A stretch of DNA of 64,000 nt from Gyromitra esculenta (lineage: Eukaryota; Ascomycota; Pezizomycetes; Pezizales; Discinaceae). The DNA is taken from assembly GCA_038503075.1 (NCBI GenBank), contig JBCAML010000004.1, positions 1-64,000 of the forward strand, in the 5' to 3' direction. Within the stretch, counting starts at the first letter, position 1. Each line of letters opens with the position of its first letter. This document shows, in pieces, positions 1 through 10,376 of the stretch. A program made the position numbers and the translations under genes. The notes below the pieces were generated by a model. The model was not told the origin of the DNA, did not search any database, and saw only the letters and a list, made by a program, of their open reading frames with translations.

Positions 1-119
1 AAACCCTAAACCCTAAACCCTAAACCCTAAACCCTAAACCCTAAACCCTAAACCCTAAACCCTAAACCCTAAACCCTAAACCCTAAACCCTAAACCCTAA
101 ACCCTAAACCCTAAACCCT
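1..119. repeat. Telomere, 17 x AAACCCT (C-rich strand of TTTAGGG)
   Basis: Seventeen uninterrupted 7-base units run from the first base to 119. One further A follows and then unique sequence (TCAAGCCCC). The C-rich strand reads 5' to 3' from the window start, as expected for a left chromosome end. The unit is the heptamer TTTAGGG, not the hexamer TTAGGG. No variant units are present. Confidence 0.97.
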
Positions 120-454
120 ATCAAGCCCCATTCTCGGATTAGGAAGGTGGTACAAACCCTTGGCATCTTGGCACGGAACGGAACGGATGTTATCTCCGAG
201 CCGCCTTGGCGTCTTGGCGTCGGACTTAGCGGAGCCCTCGGGCCAAAGATAGCCGACGGACCAAACAGCCGCCCCCTGCACGTAACACTGCATCGTGGCC
301 GAGTGCATCACCCACATAGTATCACCTGCATGTTTCTGGGTTTACCCCGAGTTCTCCCGCATACCCGGATATTAGATCACGCCTACACAGCTTGAAATTA
401 CCCAAAAGAGTAACCAAACTCTGCCGCCGCTAGTCAATCAAAATTGCATCATCG

Positions 455-735
455 TGGCTCGGCCGAGAGGCCTTCCGCCCGGATCCCCCTAACATCCGCA
501 TCCGCCAAGAGGGTTGTATATATCCCTGACTGTCTCAGCTAACTGAGGAGTAAGGAAATCAGACCAAACAGAGTAGACCTTCAACAACCCACACGGTCTT
601 AGCTTTCAACTACCCTTCCTGACTCCTTAACCGCGACTATCTTCGGAAAACTAACGTTTCCCTCCCATATAACCCATTGCACACGGTCTTAGCACTCTCA
701 CCTCTACGACTCCTTAACCACGACCTCCCAGAAGC
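455..735 (+). repeat. LTR-like dispersed repeat, copy 1
   Basis: This copy shares a series of blocks, in the same order, with the copy at 1200-1382: CTCGGCCGAGAG (458-469 and 1203-1214), GGGTTGTATATATCCC (511-526 and about 1256), AGCTAACTGAGGAGT, and CACACGGTCTTAGC (about 590 and 1334). The last block occurs again at about 680 within copy 1. A TATA-like core inside a diverged direct repeat is typical of an LTR promoter. No primer-binding site or coding region was seen, so an LTR origin is an inference. Confidence 0.5.
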
Positions 736-758
736 CTAACGGCTTCCTTCATTTAAGC
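723..758 (+). repeat. 36-bp direct repeat, copy 1
   Basis: Begins ACCTCCCAGAAGCCTAACGG and ends in ATTTAAGC. It is identical over 36 bases to 1777-1812, about 1.05 kb away in the same orientation. It overlaps the distal edge of LTR-like copy 1. Confidence 0.8.
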
Positions 759-1199
759 ACGTCAATCGAAATCGCATCATCTTTCATGGATAACTGTTTT
801 TCGTTGGTTCGTCGGGTACAAGGATACGAGGTTATTGTGTTACGTTGTTGTTCCTTGTGTTTCTTTGGGTTTCCGTTGCAGTGAGTCAAGTCTTTGTCAT
901 CGAACGAGTTGGAATGTGGTATATAAGCGAAGGGATTTCCCCTCCTGTTGTACTTTTTCTTCTTCTTTCTTTAAGCAACGTCTTCTATTGTACACTCCCT
1001 GTATCTTACAAATACATCCTCAGATTACACCTCGTAATCTTTCGCTGTCGCCGTCTTCAAGTCATCATAGCTTGAACCATTAGTAGAGCCTGTAGAATCC
1101 TCGTACATTCTCCTGTCGTTGGTTTCTCGTTCAAGTAGCACTGCTTATCTCGGGGGATACCTGAGAGCTTGACGAGAATCTCGCTCCTTGAGATCATCG

Positions 1200-1382
1200 C
1201 AGCTCGGCCGAGAGCCTAGCCGCACGGATCTTCCAATGATCCGTATCCGCCCTGAGGGTTGTATATATCCCCTCCCAACTCAGCTAACTGAGGAGTCTAG
1301 AAACAGACAAAACCTCGTTGACGATCAACATCGCACACGGTCTTAGCACTCTTACCTCTACGACTTCCTCACCGCGACCTCT
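1200..1382 (+). repeat. LTR-like dispersed repeat, copy 2
   Basis: This is the second copy of the repeat at 455-735, in the same orientation. It keeps the CTCGGCCGAGAG palindrome, the TATA-like block, the AACTGAGGAGT block and the CACACGGTCTTAGC block, with substitutions and small length differences between blocks. Confidence 0.5.
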
Positions 1383-1776
1383 CTCACGGTTCAGTCTCTC
1401 GTTAAGCCCTTCAGTATCCCTGAAGGTGAGCAGTGCTACTTAAGCAAGATACTAACTCGTTCGAAGGATGCGATGTTTCTACAAGTTCTACAAGGGGTAT
1501 ACTTCAAGGCGAAGTATCGACGATGTTTCACGACAAGATTCTGAGATAATCGATGAGTAGATTGAGATAATACAAGTAGAAGTAAACTAACGTTACTTAA
1601 GCGAAAGGTTAAGAAGAATCCAAGAACGATCAAAATCCACCGCTTAAATACCCCGCTTTCCTTAACGAAACTTATAACCGAAGGATAACCGAACAACAAA
1701 GAGACTGTACAACCATCCAAATCACAATACGACCAACAACCCAACCACGACTCATTGCCCAAAATTAATCCATGAA

Positions 1777-1812
1777 ACCTCCCAGAAGCCTAACGGCTTC
1801 CTTCATTTAAGC
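1777..1812 (+). repeat. 36-bp direct repeat, copy 2
   Basis: Exact 36-base match to 723-758. The flanks differ, so the conserved block is discrete. Perfect identity next to strongly diverged repeats suggests recent duplication or gene conversion. Confidence 0.8.
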
Positions 1813-2961
1813 TATACCTACTGGAAGGATTGGAGGTAGGGTAACAGGCTCCAGTCCCGATCCGGAAGGTGCTAAAGTAGGGTAACTCCAAAGATGGGGT
1901 AACTCCAGGGCCAGTAACTCCTTCAAAAGGTACAGGTATAACACCTTGGGTCTGGATTACCAGTATAAAATATTGAGATCCTGGCCACCTGTAAAGAATC
2001 CTCATCTTCCCAAGATAGTGGCAATAGCAGGCTACCTGCGAAGTGAAACCTTATTTTATTAAGTTTAACGAGCCTCAGCTCTCTATTAATTTTTTCTACT
2101 TTTATCATCTTACAAAACACAATCGCACGGCTACGTTCCGGAGCCCTTGTCTCTAGGAACATCCCTGTTACATTGAGAGCTCTATATGACGCCTATTCGG
2201 GCGCCTATTCAGCAACCAAATAGGGAGGCCTTTGGCCGGGGCTTTGACCGTCTATATAGGCTCTAATCGGAGGTCTATTCGGGGTCTATATGCCATTGCG
2301 GTGGAGCTGATAGTCGAATTAGTTCTCCTTGCTGATACCTGCTATATACCCCGCGCGAGCAAGAGCCCACATCTCACCTTCTTAGGGTGAGAATACTCGT
2401 CCGCTCCTGCTAACCTGCAGTTGCTCTGCCTTCGCCAAATGCTCCCGAACCTGTCAGATGGCGCCTTTTGTGCTTGCAAATCATCCTACAAAGCTGCCAT
2501 ATGCCTGCCATTTACCCTTGGCTAAGCCCGCCCTGACCTGCCACACAGCAGCTTCCCTACTTTATTCCAAATCCTTTACCCTGGCGTACAGCGCCTATAT
2601 TCACTTTATTGGGCGCGCGCTTGATATATGACACCTTCTTTCGGTCGGTGTCTACCTACTCCGACTCCCATACAACACCTCCTACAGACAGCCGCTGGAT
2701 TCGAAGGGAGTGACCCCCACCTCACCAGAAATGCCTATAATCTCCAATAATATTTTCTTGGTTGTGGTGTTATTGTGGTGCCGAGTCTCCAGCTCTCGCC
2801 CTGATTTCCTTTGTAGAATATGGTGAGCTCTAAGCCTGTTTGGTCTCTATGTACATGACCCTAATCCGACTACTATACTGCAAAAAAGGGTTTCAAGTAA
2901 CGTGTGTCCGAGGTTCCGGAAGGAATTGTCAGTTACTATCAAGTATTGGCTAGTACGGGAA

Positions 2962-3021
2962 CTTAATAAGTATTAAGTAGTGCAGAAGAGGGATGAAGGG
3001 CGAAAGCGCCTTCCTCTTCTG
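2962..3021. repeat. Two adjacent hairpins
   Basis: 2962-2977 is a perfect palindrome with arms CTTAATA and TATTAAG around AG. It is followed at 2983-3021 by a long hairpin: CAGAAGAGG at the 5' side pairs with CCTCTTCTG at the 3' side, and AAGG-CG pairs with CGCCTT, with a small bulge and a loop of about four bases. It could be the end of a transposon relic or a fold-back structure. Confidence 0.6.
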
Positions 3022-4367
3022 TCATATAGGCCATCTTGCCATTCTGGATTTTGTAAGAGTGCCAAAATTAGGGAGCTATAGGTAATTCGTCCAAGACAAA
3101 ATACTAAGCGGTGAAAACGTGTGTAGACAACTCATGCTACTTCTAAATTCTAGAAACTTCAATACCCACAAAACGCTAATGGTATTCGATCTCATGGATA
3201 CATGTCATGTGGCAAACAGTCGATCGTGAACAAAATTTGATGGTCCCATTCCAAGCAATGATTAAAAAAAATTCGGGGCCCTAAATGAATGAACGCTAAT
3301 TTAGAACTAGTACTCTACGCTAGATACAAGAAAACATCGATGCTGCGCCCAAGTTCACATGCAGGTCCCAACCAGCCCAGTCACGTACGACGCACGTGCC
3401 GAATGCCGTTAAAATATTTTAGTCAGAGCAGCAGATCTAGACCCTCTATATTCCCAAAAGATTATACCTTCTAAAAGTCACTGTATATCCCACCAAGCGA
3501 TCTTCTACAAACTACCTCAAGTTAGCATTAATACAAAAATTAATGCTTTTCAATCCTAGGTAATTATCCGGTTCTGGGTAAATACCCAATTCTCCGACTG
3601 CGGGGTAAAAATTCGCTGCTAAGGTCCCAGTAAATGTACAAACCGTCCCGAATGGAATTTAGCCCGGATACCCGACGATCCTTACTGTGGAGTGCATGGC
3701 ACTTAGGCCCAGGAACCGTGCAACCGATCCCCGCATATTTCAGCTTTGAGTATCGAGAGTTCCTAAGCCAATCCCAAGTAAATCCGAACTAACGGGCCGT
3801 GAGTCCACCCGCAACAGCATCTGATAGTAAGATATGTAGAGTTATTGCGGAGCCGAAGGCTTAAGGTATTAGCTGACCTCTACTAACTCTACTCATCTAT
3901 GAAATCCCAAGTGTCCTAGGCCTATTGTACACAGAGAGTGTGATGATCTATAGAGCATGATCTAAACTGCAGCCGGTACACGGTCTCCGGAAGCATTACC
4001 TTTCACTTTAAGTGTGTAATTGTTATGCGATCCGGTTTTCCGAGTTATAATTAAGATAGTTATAAGTTTTCTCTCAGAGCTTCCCCATGTTTAGAACGAA
4101 GTTAAGTTACCACGGCCGACCGGATCCATTCCCGAATCTTGATTGTTCTGGGATAGGGATTCGTATTTAACCATCTCGTACAGAAAAGCAATTTTGATCC
4201 TTGGAGATAGTTCTCGTTAATTAAATTAATGGATATAGAGAATTGGACTTGACTCAGTGGCCATACTTATCTAACTACTACCTAGGAGCAATATCCTGCC
4301 TATCGCCCATGACACTGATAGCCTAATACACTTAGATCAAACACGTGGCAGTGTTTGGGCAACCAAC

Positions 4368-4377
4368 TATATATAAG
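4368..4377 (+). promoter_or_regulatory. TATA box of the AA9 gene
   Basis: TATATATAAG lies 86 bases before the ATG at 4463, a usual spacing for a fungal TATA promoter with a short 5' leader. A CACGTG E-box lies about 25 bases further upstream. Confidence 0.6.
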
Positions 4378-4462
4378 AGACTGGTTGAACGAAACACTTT
4401 TCTCCCTTCAGTAGCAAACCAACGGAAACTCCAATTCACTCCTTAGCAGCCCTCCAACAAAT

Positions 4463-5372
4463 ATGAAATTCGTTACACCCCTTTTGGCTGCTGCCACTGC
4501 CTTCATTGGCTCCGTCCAAGCCCACTGTTAGTTATTGTATCGCTCGTGCTCGGGCCTTACATGCTATAACTGACACTGTCTCGTTAGATCGCTTCACTAG
4601 TTTGATCGCAGGTGGCACAACCACCGCTGAATACTTGTATGTCCGTCAGAACACTAATTATAACTCACCCGTTTTTGTCGGATCAAATGATTTGAGATGC
4701 AACACTGGAGCCTCGTCCGGAGCAAGCACTTCAACGTACACGGTTGCCGCTGGTGCTACTGTTGGATTTAAAATGGATCAGGCTATTTATCACGCTGGAC
4801 CAAGTTAATAACTCCTTTAACCCAGAGATACTACGCTCGTTCTGACTGTTTCCCGTTTAGTTTTGGTTTATATCTCAAAGGCTCCGAGCACTGCTGCGGC
4901 TTATGACGGCTCTGGACAATGGGCAAAGATCTACCAGATTGCACCCACAATCACAAGCTCCGGAATTAACTGGAATGATGTCACCGATACTTTTACTTTC
5001 AAACTTCCTAGCTCCCTTGCTGCTGGCGAATACCTTCTCCGAATTGAGCAGATTGCACTTCACGTGAGTCTTTTACCCTAACTTAACGCTTTTTTTTACT
5101 ACTAACACTTCTCGTTTTATTCAGTCTATGCCAGCTCAATTTTATATCTCTTGTGCTCAGCTCAAAATTACTGGTGGTGGAAGTTCTGTTCCTTCCGGAA
5201 TCAGCTTTCCTTCTGGTTACTCCGCCACTGACCCCGGCATTAACCTTAATATATATTATCCCGTCCTTACTAGTTACGCCATGCCTGGTCCTGCTGTAAG
5301 TTCTCTTAAATTTGGGCTTCCAGAGAGTATAGTATTTTAGCTAACTGATCTATCCAGGTTTGGTCAGGTTAA
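4463..5372 (+). CDS. Secreted AA9 lytic polysaccharide monooxygenase
   Basis: Copper-dependent enzyme that oxidatively cleaves cellulose or related beta-glucans outside the cell. I assemble five exons: 4463-4526, 4588-4803, 4861-5063, 5125-5295 and 5358-5372, separated by 57-62-bp GT-AG introns, giving 222 residues. Residues 1-20 are a signal peptide ending SVQA. Cleavage exposes His21, the N-terminal copper ligand, and the mature start HYRF matches AA9. The other expected active-site residues are present: His90 in IYHAGP, His161, and Gln166/Tyr168 in QFYISCAQ. Cys59 and Cys171 can form the conserved disulfide. The protein ends soon after the catalytic domain (PGPAVWSG), with no linker or CBM1. 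Splitting of the signal peptide/His1 from the rest by intron 1 hides the domain start from single-exon reading. The neighbour at 5897-7817 is convergent. The family assignment is firm; the exact substrate is not visible. Confidence 0.92.
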
Positions 5373-5896
5373 ACACTCTATCATCGAAGATGAAAAATGG
5401 GGACAGATATTTCTTTATGTAATATCGATATCGCTAGCTTATGAGATTCTATCAGTGCTGCTTAGAATATATAAACAGTTTTAAAATACGTTGACAAGTC
5501 TTTCTAACAAAACTACGTTCTAACCACGGAAGTGAAAGTACAATACCACCCAGTTCATTGTAGTTATGTTATGACACGTAAATGAAATCAAGATTTAGAT
5601 AGAACTCGCCCCTCTCCGCGGACACGTTAGAGCAATCCCGACACTCTGCTTTCCTTTCCTTTCCTAGCCCTCTGTCTTATAACTCGCTTAGCCCACTTTC
5701 TATTACAGATTCGTACTCAAAATGTTGAATCCCTCTGTGACTGGTTTCTAGATAAGACTAAATTAGATAGGGACCCAACGTCTCGCTCCACTACCTAATA
5801 TATGTAAACGTGATGCCATAAAAGTAAAATGCATTACATTATATAATTAAGTACAAGTATCATGACAGTTCATGATTGAGAACAAAAAATGTCTCC

Positions 5897-7817
5897 TTAT
5901 TGCAGCTTGAACCCACCCGTCACCTGCTTCTGGAACATTTGCTCAGGATCAAATTTCTTGGAAATTTTTCGCAACCTATTCAAGTTCGCATCCCCATAAC
6001 CCTTCATGATTGGTTGATCTGCTGAAGCATCGTTGAGGTAGAGGAAATCATCATCCAGTCCCATCGTTGCCGCCTTTGCCTTAACCTGAGCTAGGAACTC
6101 CTTACCGGCAGTAATTATAGCTGTATCGTCCTTCTCGAGAACCCATGCGGTGTTCAAGCACAACCCTATTTGGTAAAAATCAATGACCAAACAATACAAT
6201 ACTTCTATTAGGGACAACTTACAAACATGAGGCTTCCTAGGAACCGCAAGTGGGTGTCCTCCTGTTGAATTGCCGGCATCGGCCATGGCAACAGATATTG
6301 GTTGGTAGGTGAGAGAAGTTTGAATACCTGCAGTAGCGCTGAGAGACTGATACGTCTGGTTATAAAGATCAAGCGTCCATTGGTAGAGCTCGCTTGAATG
6401 CATAATAGTTAAATCCCTGAAAAGCTGCCTAAGGAGTCCACTGTTGTCAACATCGATCAACCTCAAGAAGCGGATAAGCCACGATCATTAGGTGAGGTAG
6501 TTTAACCTCATCGGTGGGCTCGTTGCAGCAAGGCCATAAACATCAGTAGCAAGACTGCTAAGAGATCTAGTCATAGCGGTGTTTTGAATTGGACCAATGT
6601 CGACAAAGTGTTGAAGCGCATTCGGAGTTGAGTTGGTGGGGTCCTGGTGGAAAAGAGTAACTATCACAAGCTCCGTTGCCACACTTGGTGCCTGGATAAA
6701 ACTGGTGATTATGGCTGCCTTGGGGTCTGCGATTTGACCCTCATCTTGGAATTTTGCGATAGCCTCAACGACTTGCGGGTACTGGTAAGGGAGGAAATAT
6801 AAGGTTCCTCCCCAGATGAGGCCACCGGTCTTGGGGATAGCTTTTGTATCAAAACGAGTTACAATACCTTCAATCGATCGAAAAACCATTAGTTAGATTA
6901 TTATCTCAGCGCGAATCTAGCGTAAAAATTGTTACCAAAGTTATTCCCACCGCCCTTGAGAGCCCACCATAAGTCAGGATTCTCATTAGCATTCGCACTG
7001 ACGATGTCGCCATTCGCAAGAACTACTTCATAGTTATGTACGTTATCTGCTGCAAACCCTTCCGTCCCGGAAAAGTAAGACAATCCACCTATAATAACCC
7101 AAAGTTAGAACTCGGACAAACTATGGAAATTATTCACAAATGCATACATACCTCCTGTTAGCAGTCCGCCAACGCCAACGGGGGGAACACGGCCTCCAAC
7201 TACTATGTAATTTCGGGCTTCCAAATTCTCATACACTTTGCCCCATCTATTACCGGGGCCGATGCTAACAGTATTTTTGGCTGTGTCCAAGTCTATCTGG
7301 TTCAAGTTTTCCAACGAGAATAGGATACCTTCAGATGTGCTAGAGAGATTGGGGTCGGGTGAGTGGCCACCGCTGCGAACGGCAAATTGAGCGTTGAGGA
7401 AGTTCGTAACTTTGATACCGATTGCCGTCGCGTTAGCCGTGTTTGGGGAGAAAACACATGTCCCATTCAACCATGCTCTAGTTGACCTGTTACTTGAATC
7501 AGTAAACTCACCTTGCTAATTATAAGACGAATAGTAACTTACCAATTTATCGACACTTTAGAGTCATAAGCAGTGACTTCGCTTGGCAAATAAGTATTAT
7601 CTGGAAAAAGGAAGTTGAGGATTTGGCAGGATAAGTTTTGGACTCGTTTGTTTGCTGGGCCTTCATATGAATCGCAAATGGTGTCTACGTTTGTTTTCGA
7701 TAACCCAAGATCCGTGATGAAATCGCGTAACTCGCTGGAACAATGCGCATTAACAAGGCTCGAGGCTCCAAATGCGAGAGCGGAAAAAACAATTGAAGTG
7801 AAGGGCGCGGACTTCAT
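5897..7817 (-). CDS. Secreted FAD-linked oxidase, BBE/AA7-like
   Basis: Flavoprotein of the FAD-binding PCMH plus berberine-bridge-enzyme (BBE) family, which oxidises carbohydrates, alcohols or secondary metabolites and reduces O2 to H2O2 or acts as a dehydrogenase. Six exons on the minus strand: 7817-7543, 7486-7152, 7088-6936, 6867-6507, 6461-6223 and 6165-5897 (543 residues). The start at 7817 gives a signal peptide ending about SLVNA; a longer frame to 7910 would run over the TATA box. RSGGHSP carries the His that links covalently to FAD. The second attachment site, where bicovalent members have Cys, reads [10 protein letters not shown], so only monocovalent FAD is expected. GGGNNFG precedes the substrate region, and the C-terminus ([15 protein letters not shown]) is the BBE motif. 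All splice junctions keep frame; intron 4 is only 45 bp. Substrate is unknown. Convergent with the AA9 gene, 524 bp away. Confidence 0.88.
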
Positions 7818-7900
7818 GATGTGAGATTTGATCGCAATTGGTCTTAGTGCTTGAGACAGTGGCGGTGGAGAAAAATTCAGAAGCAGAGGGTTTGAACAAG

Positions 7901-7907
7901 ATTTATA
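7901..7907 (-). promoter_or_regulatory. TATA box of the FAD oxidase gene
   Basis: On the minus strand the sequence reads TATAAAT, about 85 bases before the chosen ATG at 7817. The spacing matches that at the AA9 and carboxylesterase genes. Confidence 0.5.
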
Positions 7908-10287
7908 CATTTACTCAAAATCTTGCTGCAGGGTTTATTCCTGATTCCGGTAAGATAGCTCTCGAATTAGCTACACGCACTAATCCCAAAGGTTGAGGTT
8001 TCCTAGATGCTTACTCACAACTCACGCCACGTGTATTGATTTGAATCACGCCCTATCAGTAAATACACACACCTACATACATTTGATTTTTACTGCTAGA
8101 AAATCTGCCACATATATAACTATTAGCTAAAACCTAGCATATATTCTATACCCTAAAGTATCTCATAGAAAAAGAAATCTCTACCTAAAAATCAATCTAT
8201 ATGTACATGTACAACCTCGTTCAAAAAGTCTTGGCACCCCTCGTCTCTATTAAGCACGACTGCCGACGGATTGAGGCTATAGTTTTTGTAGAAGATAGTT
8301 ATGTGAGGTAGTTAGATGTTATTTAGCATCTGAGGATCTCCATAGCTTTCTACCCTTTTGAATTACTGTTTTCCAGTTCGATTCGTAGCTATTTAGTTTA
8401 TCATCAACGATTAGTAGGGTGCTAGGATTTTGCGAACGTGACTGTACATATATTAAATCAGCAACCCTCTTCGCATACGCCTTTCTAGAGCTGCGAAAAG
8501 ATACAAGCATCCTGCAAGTCTCCCTTTGATACCTACAATCTCTCTCTGTAAACGGGTTGAAAACACAAACCCTGTAGCTCATTTCGCTTATGTAATCTCG
8601 CAATCGTATTCGTTTCTGACTGAGAGCAGTGTATAACGACACCGAGCAAGCGGCTTCGAAGAGCCTCTAAAATAATACGATATCATGGATTGCCTCGAAT
8701 GTAAAACGCAGATTACATGTAGATTAGGGATCGGTAAAATATTTGTTTTACCTTGCACCAGAATGGGCTAAGGCACCATTCGAGATCGACTTTCACGAGT
8801 ACCGTAAAAGCTGGAGAAGTACAGACTGTTGCCAAGAAGAGCGTCTGGAATACTATACCTCTTGAAGGATCGGTTTACGTCAAAACTAAGGGGAAGATGG
8901 CTCAGCTGAGGCTGTTTTGGTCTGTTCGCAGAGAAAACTCACTAAAACTGGTTCAATTTTCTCTGTTATTAGGATAGTACCCTAGACGCCCCCTCGTGGA
9001 AGCGGTCTGTATTCGACCAGCTCCTACGGTATGCTGCCCGTGGCAGCGGGTTGCGTCCCGCTGGTAGAGTATTTAATAGCTTGGTCGCTATTTTTCTCCG
9101 AGTACGAATACTGGAACGGAAGCGAGATTTCGCACAGACCACAATTAACATTTTCCCCTGCTTCTGCTAGGGCCCCCAGCAGACACAATGGCAGATGTTG
9201 TTTGTCGAAATGAAAACACACAAACACTCCCATAATAGACAAAATGATGTTAACCATGGAAGCATATTCTTCGTCTCAAAAACTCCTCTAAAGACAGAGT
9301 TCATAAAAGGTCAAGGTTAGTAGAATTGCAAAGAAATGGAGGGAACAAAAACTATCGCCATAATCCCATCCTTAAGTGTCTAGGTGGTGATTAGATAGAC
9401 TAGGAAAACTAAAAAAATAAAAAAAAGTAGCAAGTAGGATCTGAGTCTTGCCTCGTTACCCACAATAGTTCTTTCTGCCAAGCATTATTTCAGCTTGGCC
9501 GATAGTGAGATGAAATCGCACACACCCTTTCAGGTAGGCTATTCTTTTTGGTGTTATATCGGACCATGTTTTTTTGCAAAACTTGTACAAATTGGGGCTT
9601 AATCCACGAGAACAGCTCCCACCACAACATCTACACAAAAGATAGTTAACTTGGATAGGTAGTAGGATCTCGGCAATACGAATATTCCAGGGATAAGATT
9701 AGTACTTGGGGAAGGCACGAAGAACCTGAACACAGCTTTTGCTAATACCGATTGTTGATTCGTCCTCAGTTGGCACATTAACGAATTGGCTGGTCAACTC
9801 GCACTTACATGTTCAGGCTCTTCATGCCTACCCCGAGTATTCACATGCAGCAACCCGTTCTTAAATATCACACTAAATACCAACACACAGAGAACAATAC
9901 GATTTCAAGCTGTTTTAGCTCCTTGATAAATAACATGGCCTCTACTCGACGAAAATTTTAGTTTTCGAATGCGTTTACACATACGTAATTATAGAACTCA
10001 TGCTCGGGTGCATACCATCTCCCCCAGTAATTAAACGTACACTAAATACATACAGGTTATGGCATTTGTATGGAATATGTGGCGCTCTATATAAATAAGT
10101 ACCTGTACTTTGTAACTCATAAGACTTCATGTGACTTCACGTATATCTTATTCGGTGAGAATTAACAAGGAAAGCCATGCCTAAAAACGGGCTAGGGTTT
10201 TAGAAGTATCGGGATCCGGATACTCTGATCTCCGTCGTACATATTATTGGCCTAATTAAGACTAGACTACCACTTATATGAGTTGTC

Positions 10288-10376
10288 TGCGCACTCGGGT
10301 CACGTGCAGAATAACCGCTAGTTATTGGAGTTTAACTGGATGTTTCTCATCACGTGACCCGAAATTTTTCGGCGCA
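10288..10376. repeat. Short inverted repeat, CGGGTCACGTG arms
   Basis: The outer arms TGCGC (10288-10292) and GCGCA (10372-10376) and the perfect 11-base inner arms CGGGTCACGTG (10296-10306) and CACGTGACCCG (10351-10361) enclose 44 bases. This could be a very small fold-back element or a paired binding site for a bHLH factor, since each arm holds a CACGTG E-box. Confidence 0.55.

Larger units (their letters stand above)
120..4367. other. Subtelomeric gene-free region with decayed repeats
   Basis: No convincing gene lies between the telomere and the AA9 gene. The stretch holds LTR-like repeat copies (455-735 and 1200-1382), a 36-bp direct repeat, a promoter-like segment with a TATA motif (GGTATATAAGCG near 916), G+C-richer decayed DNA around 2200-2720 that may derive from a transposon, and strong hairpins near 2962-3021 and 3524-3547. 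Open frames here are short and unrelated to known families. The pattern fits a subtelomeric graveyard of mobile elements; I infer this from repeats and decay, not from a recognisable reverse transcriptase or integrase. Confidence 0.6.

Noticed and set aside
8319..8642. 107-codon minus-strand frame
   Set aside because: The first codon is GTG, not ATG; no family resemblance; AT-rich gene-poor context.
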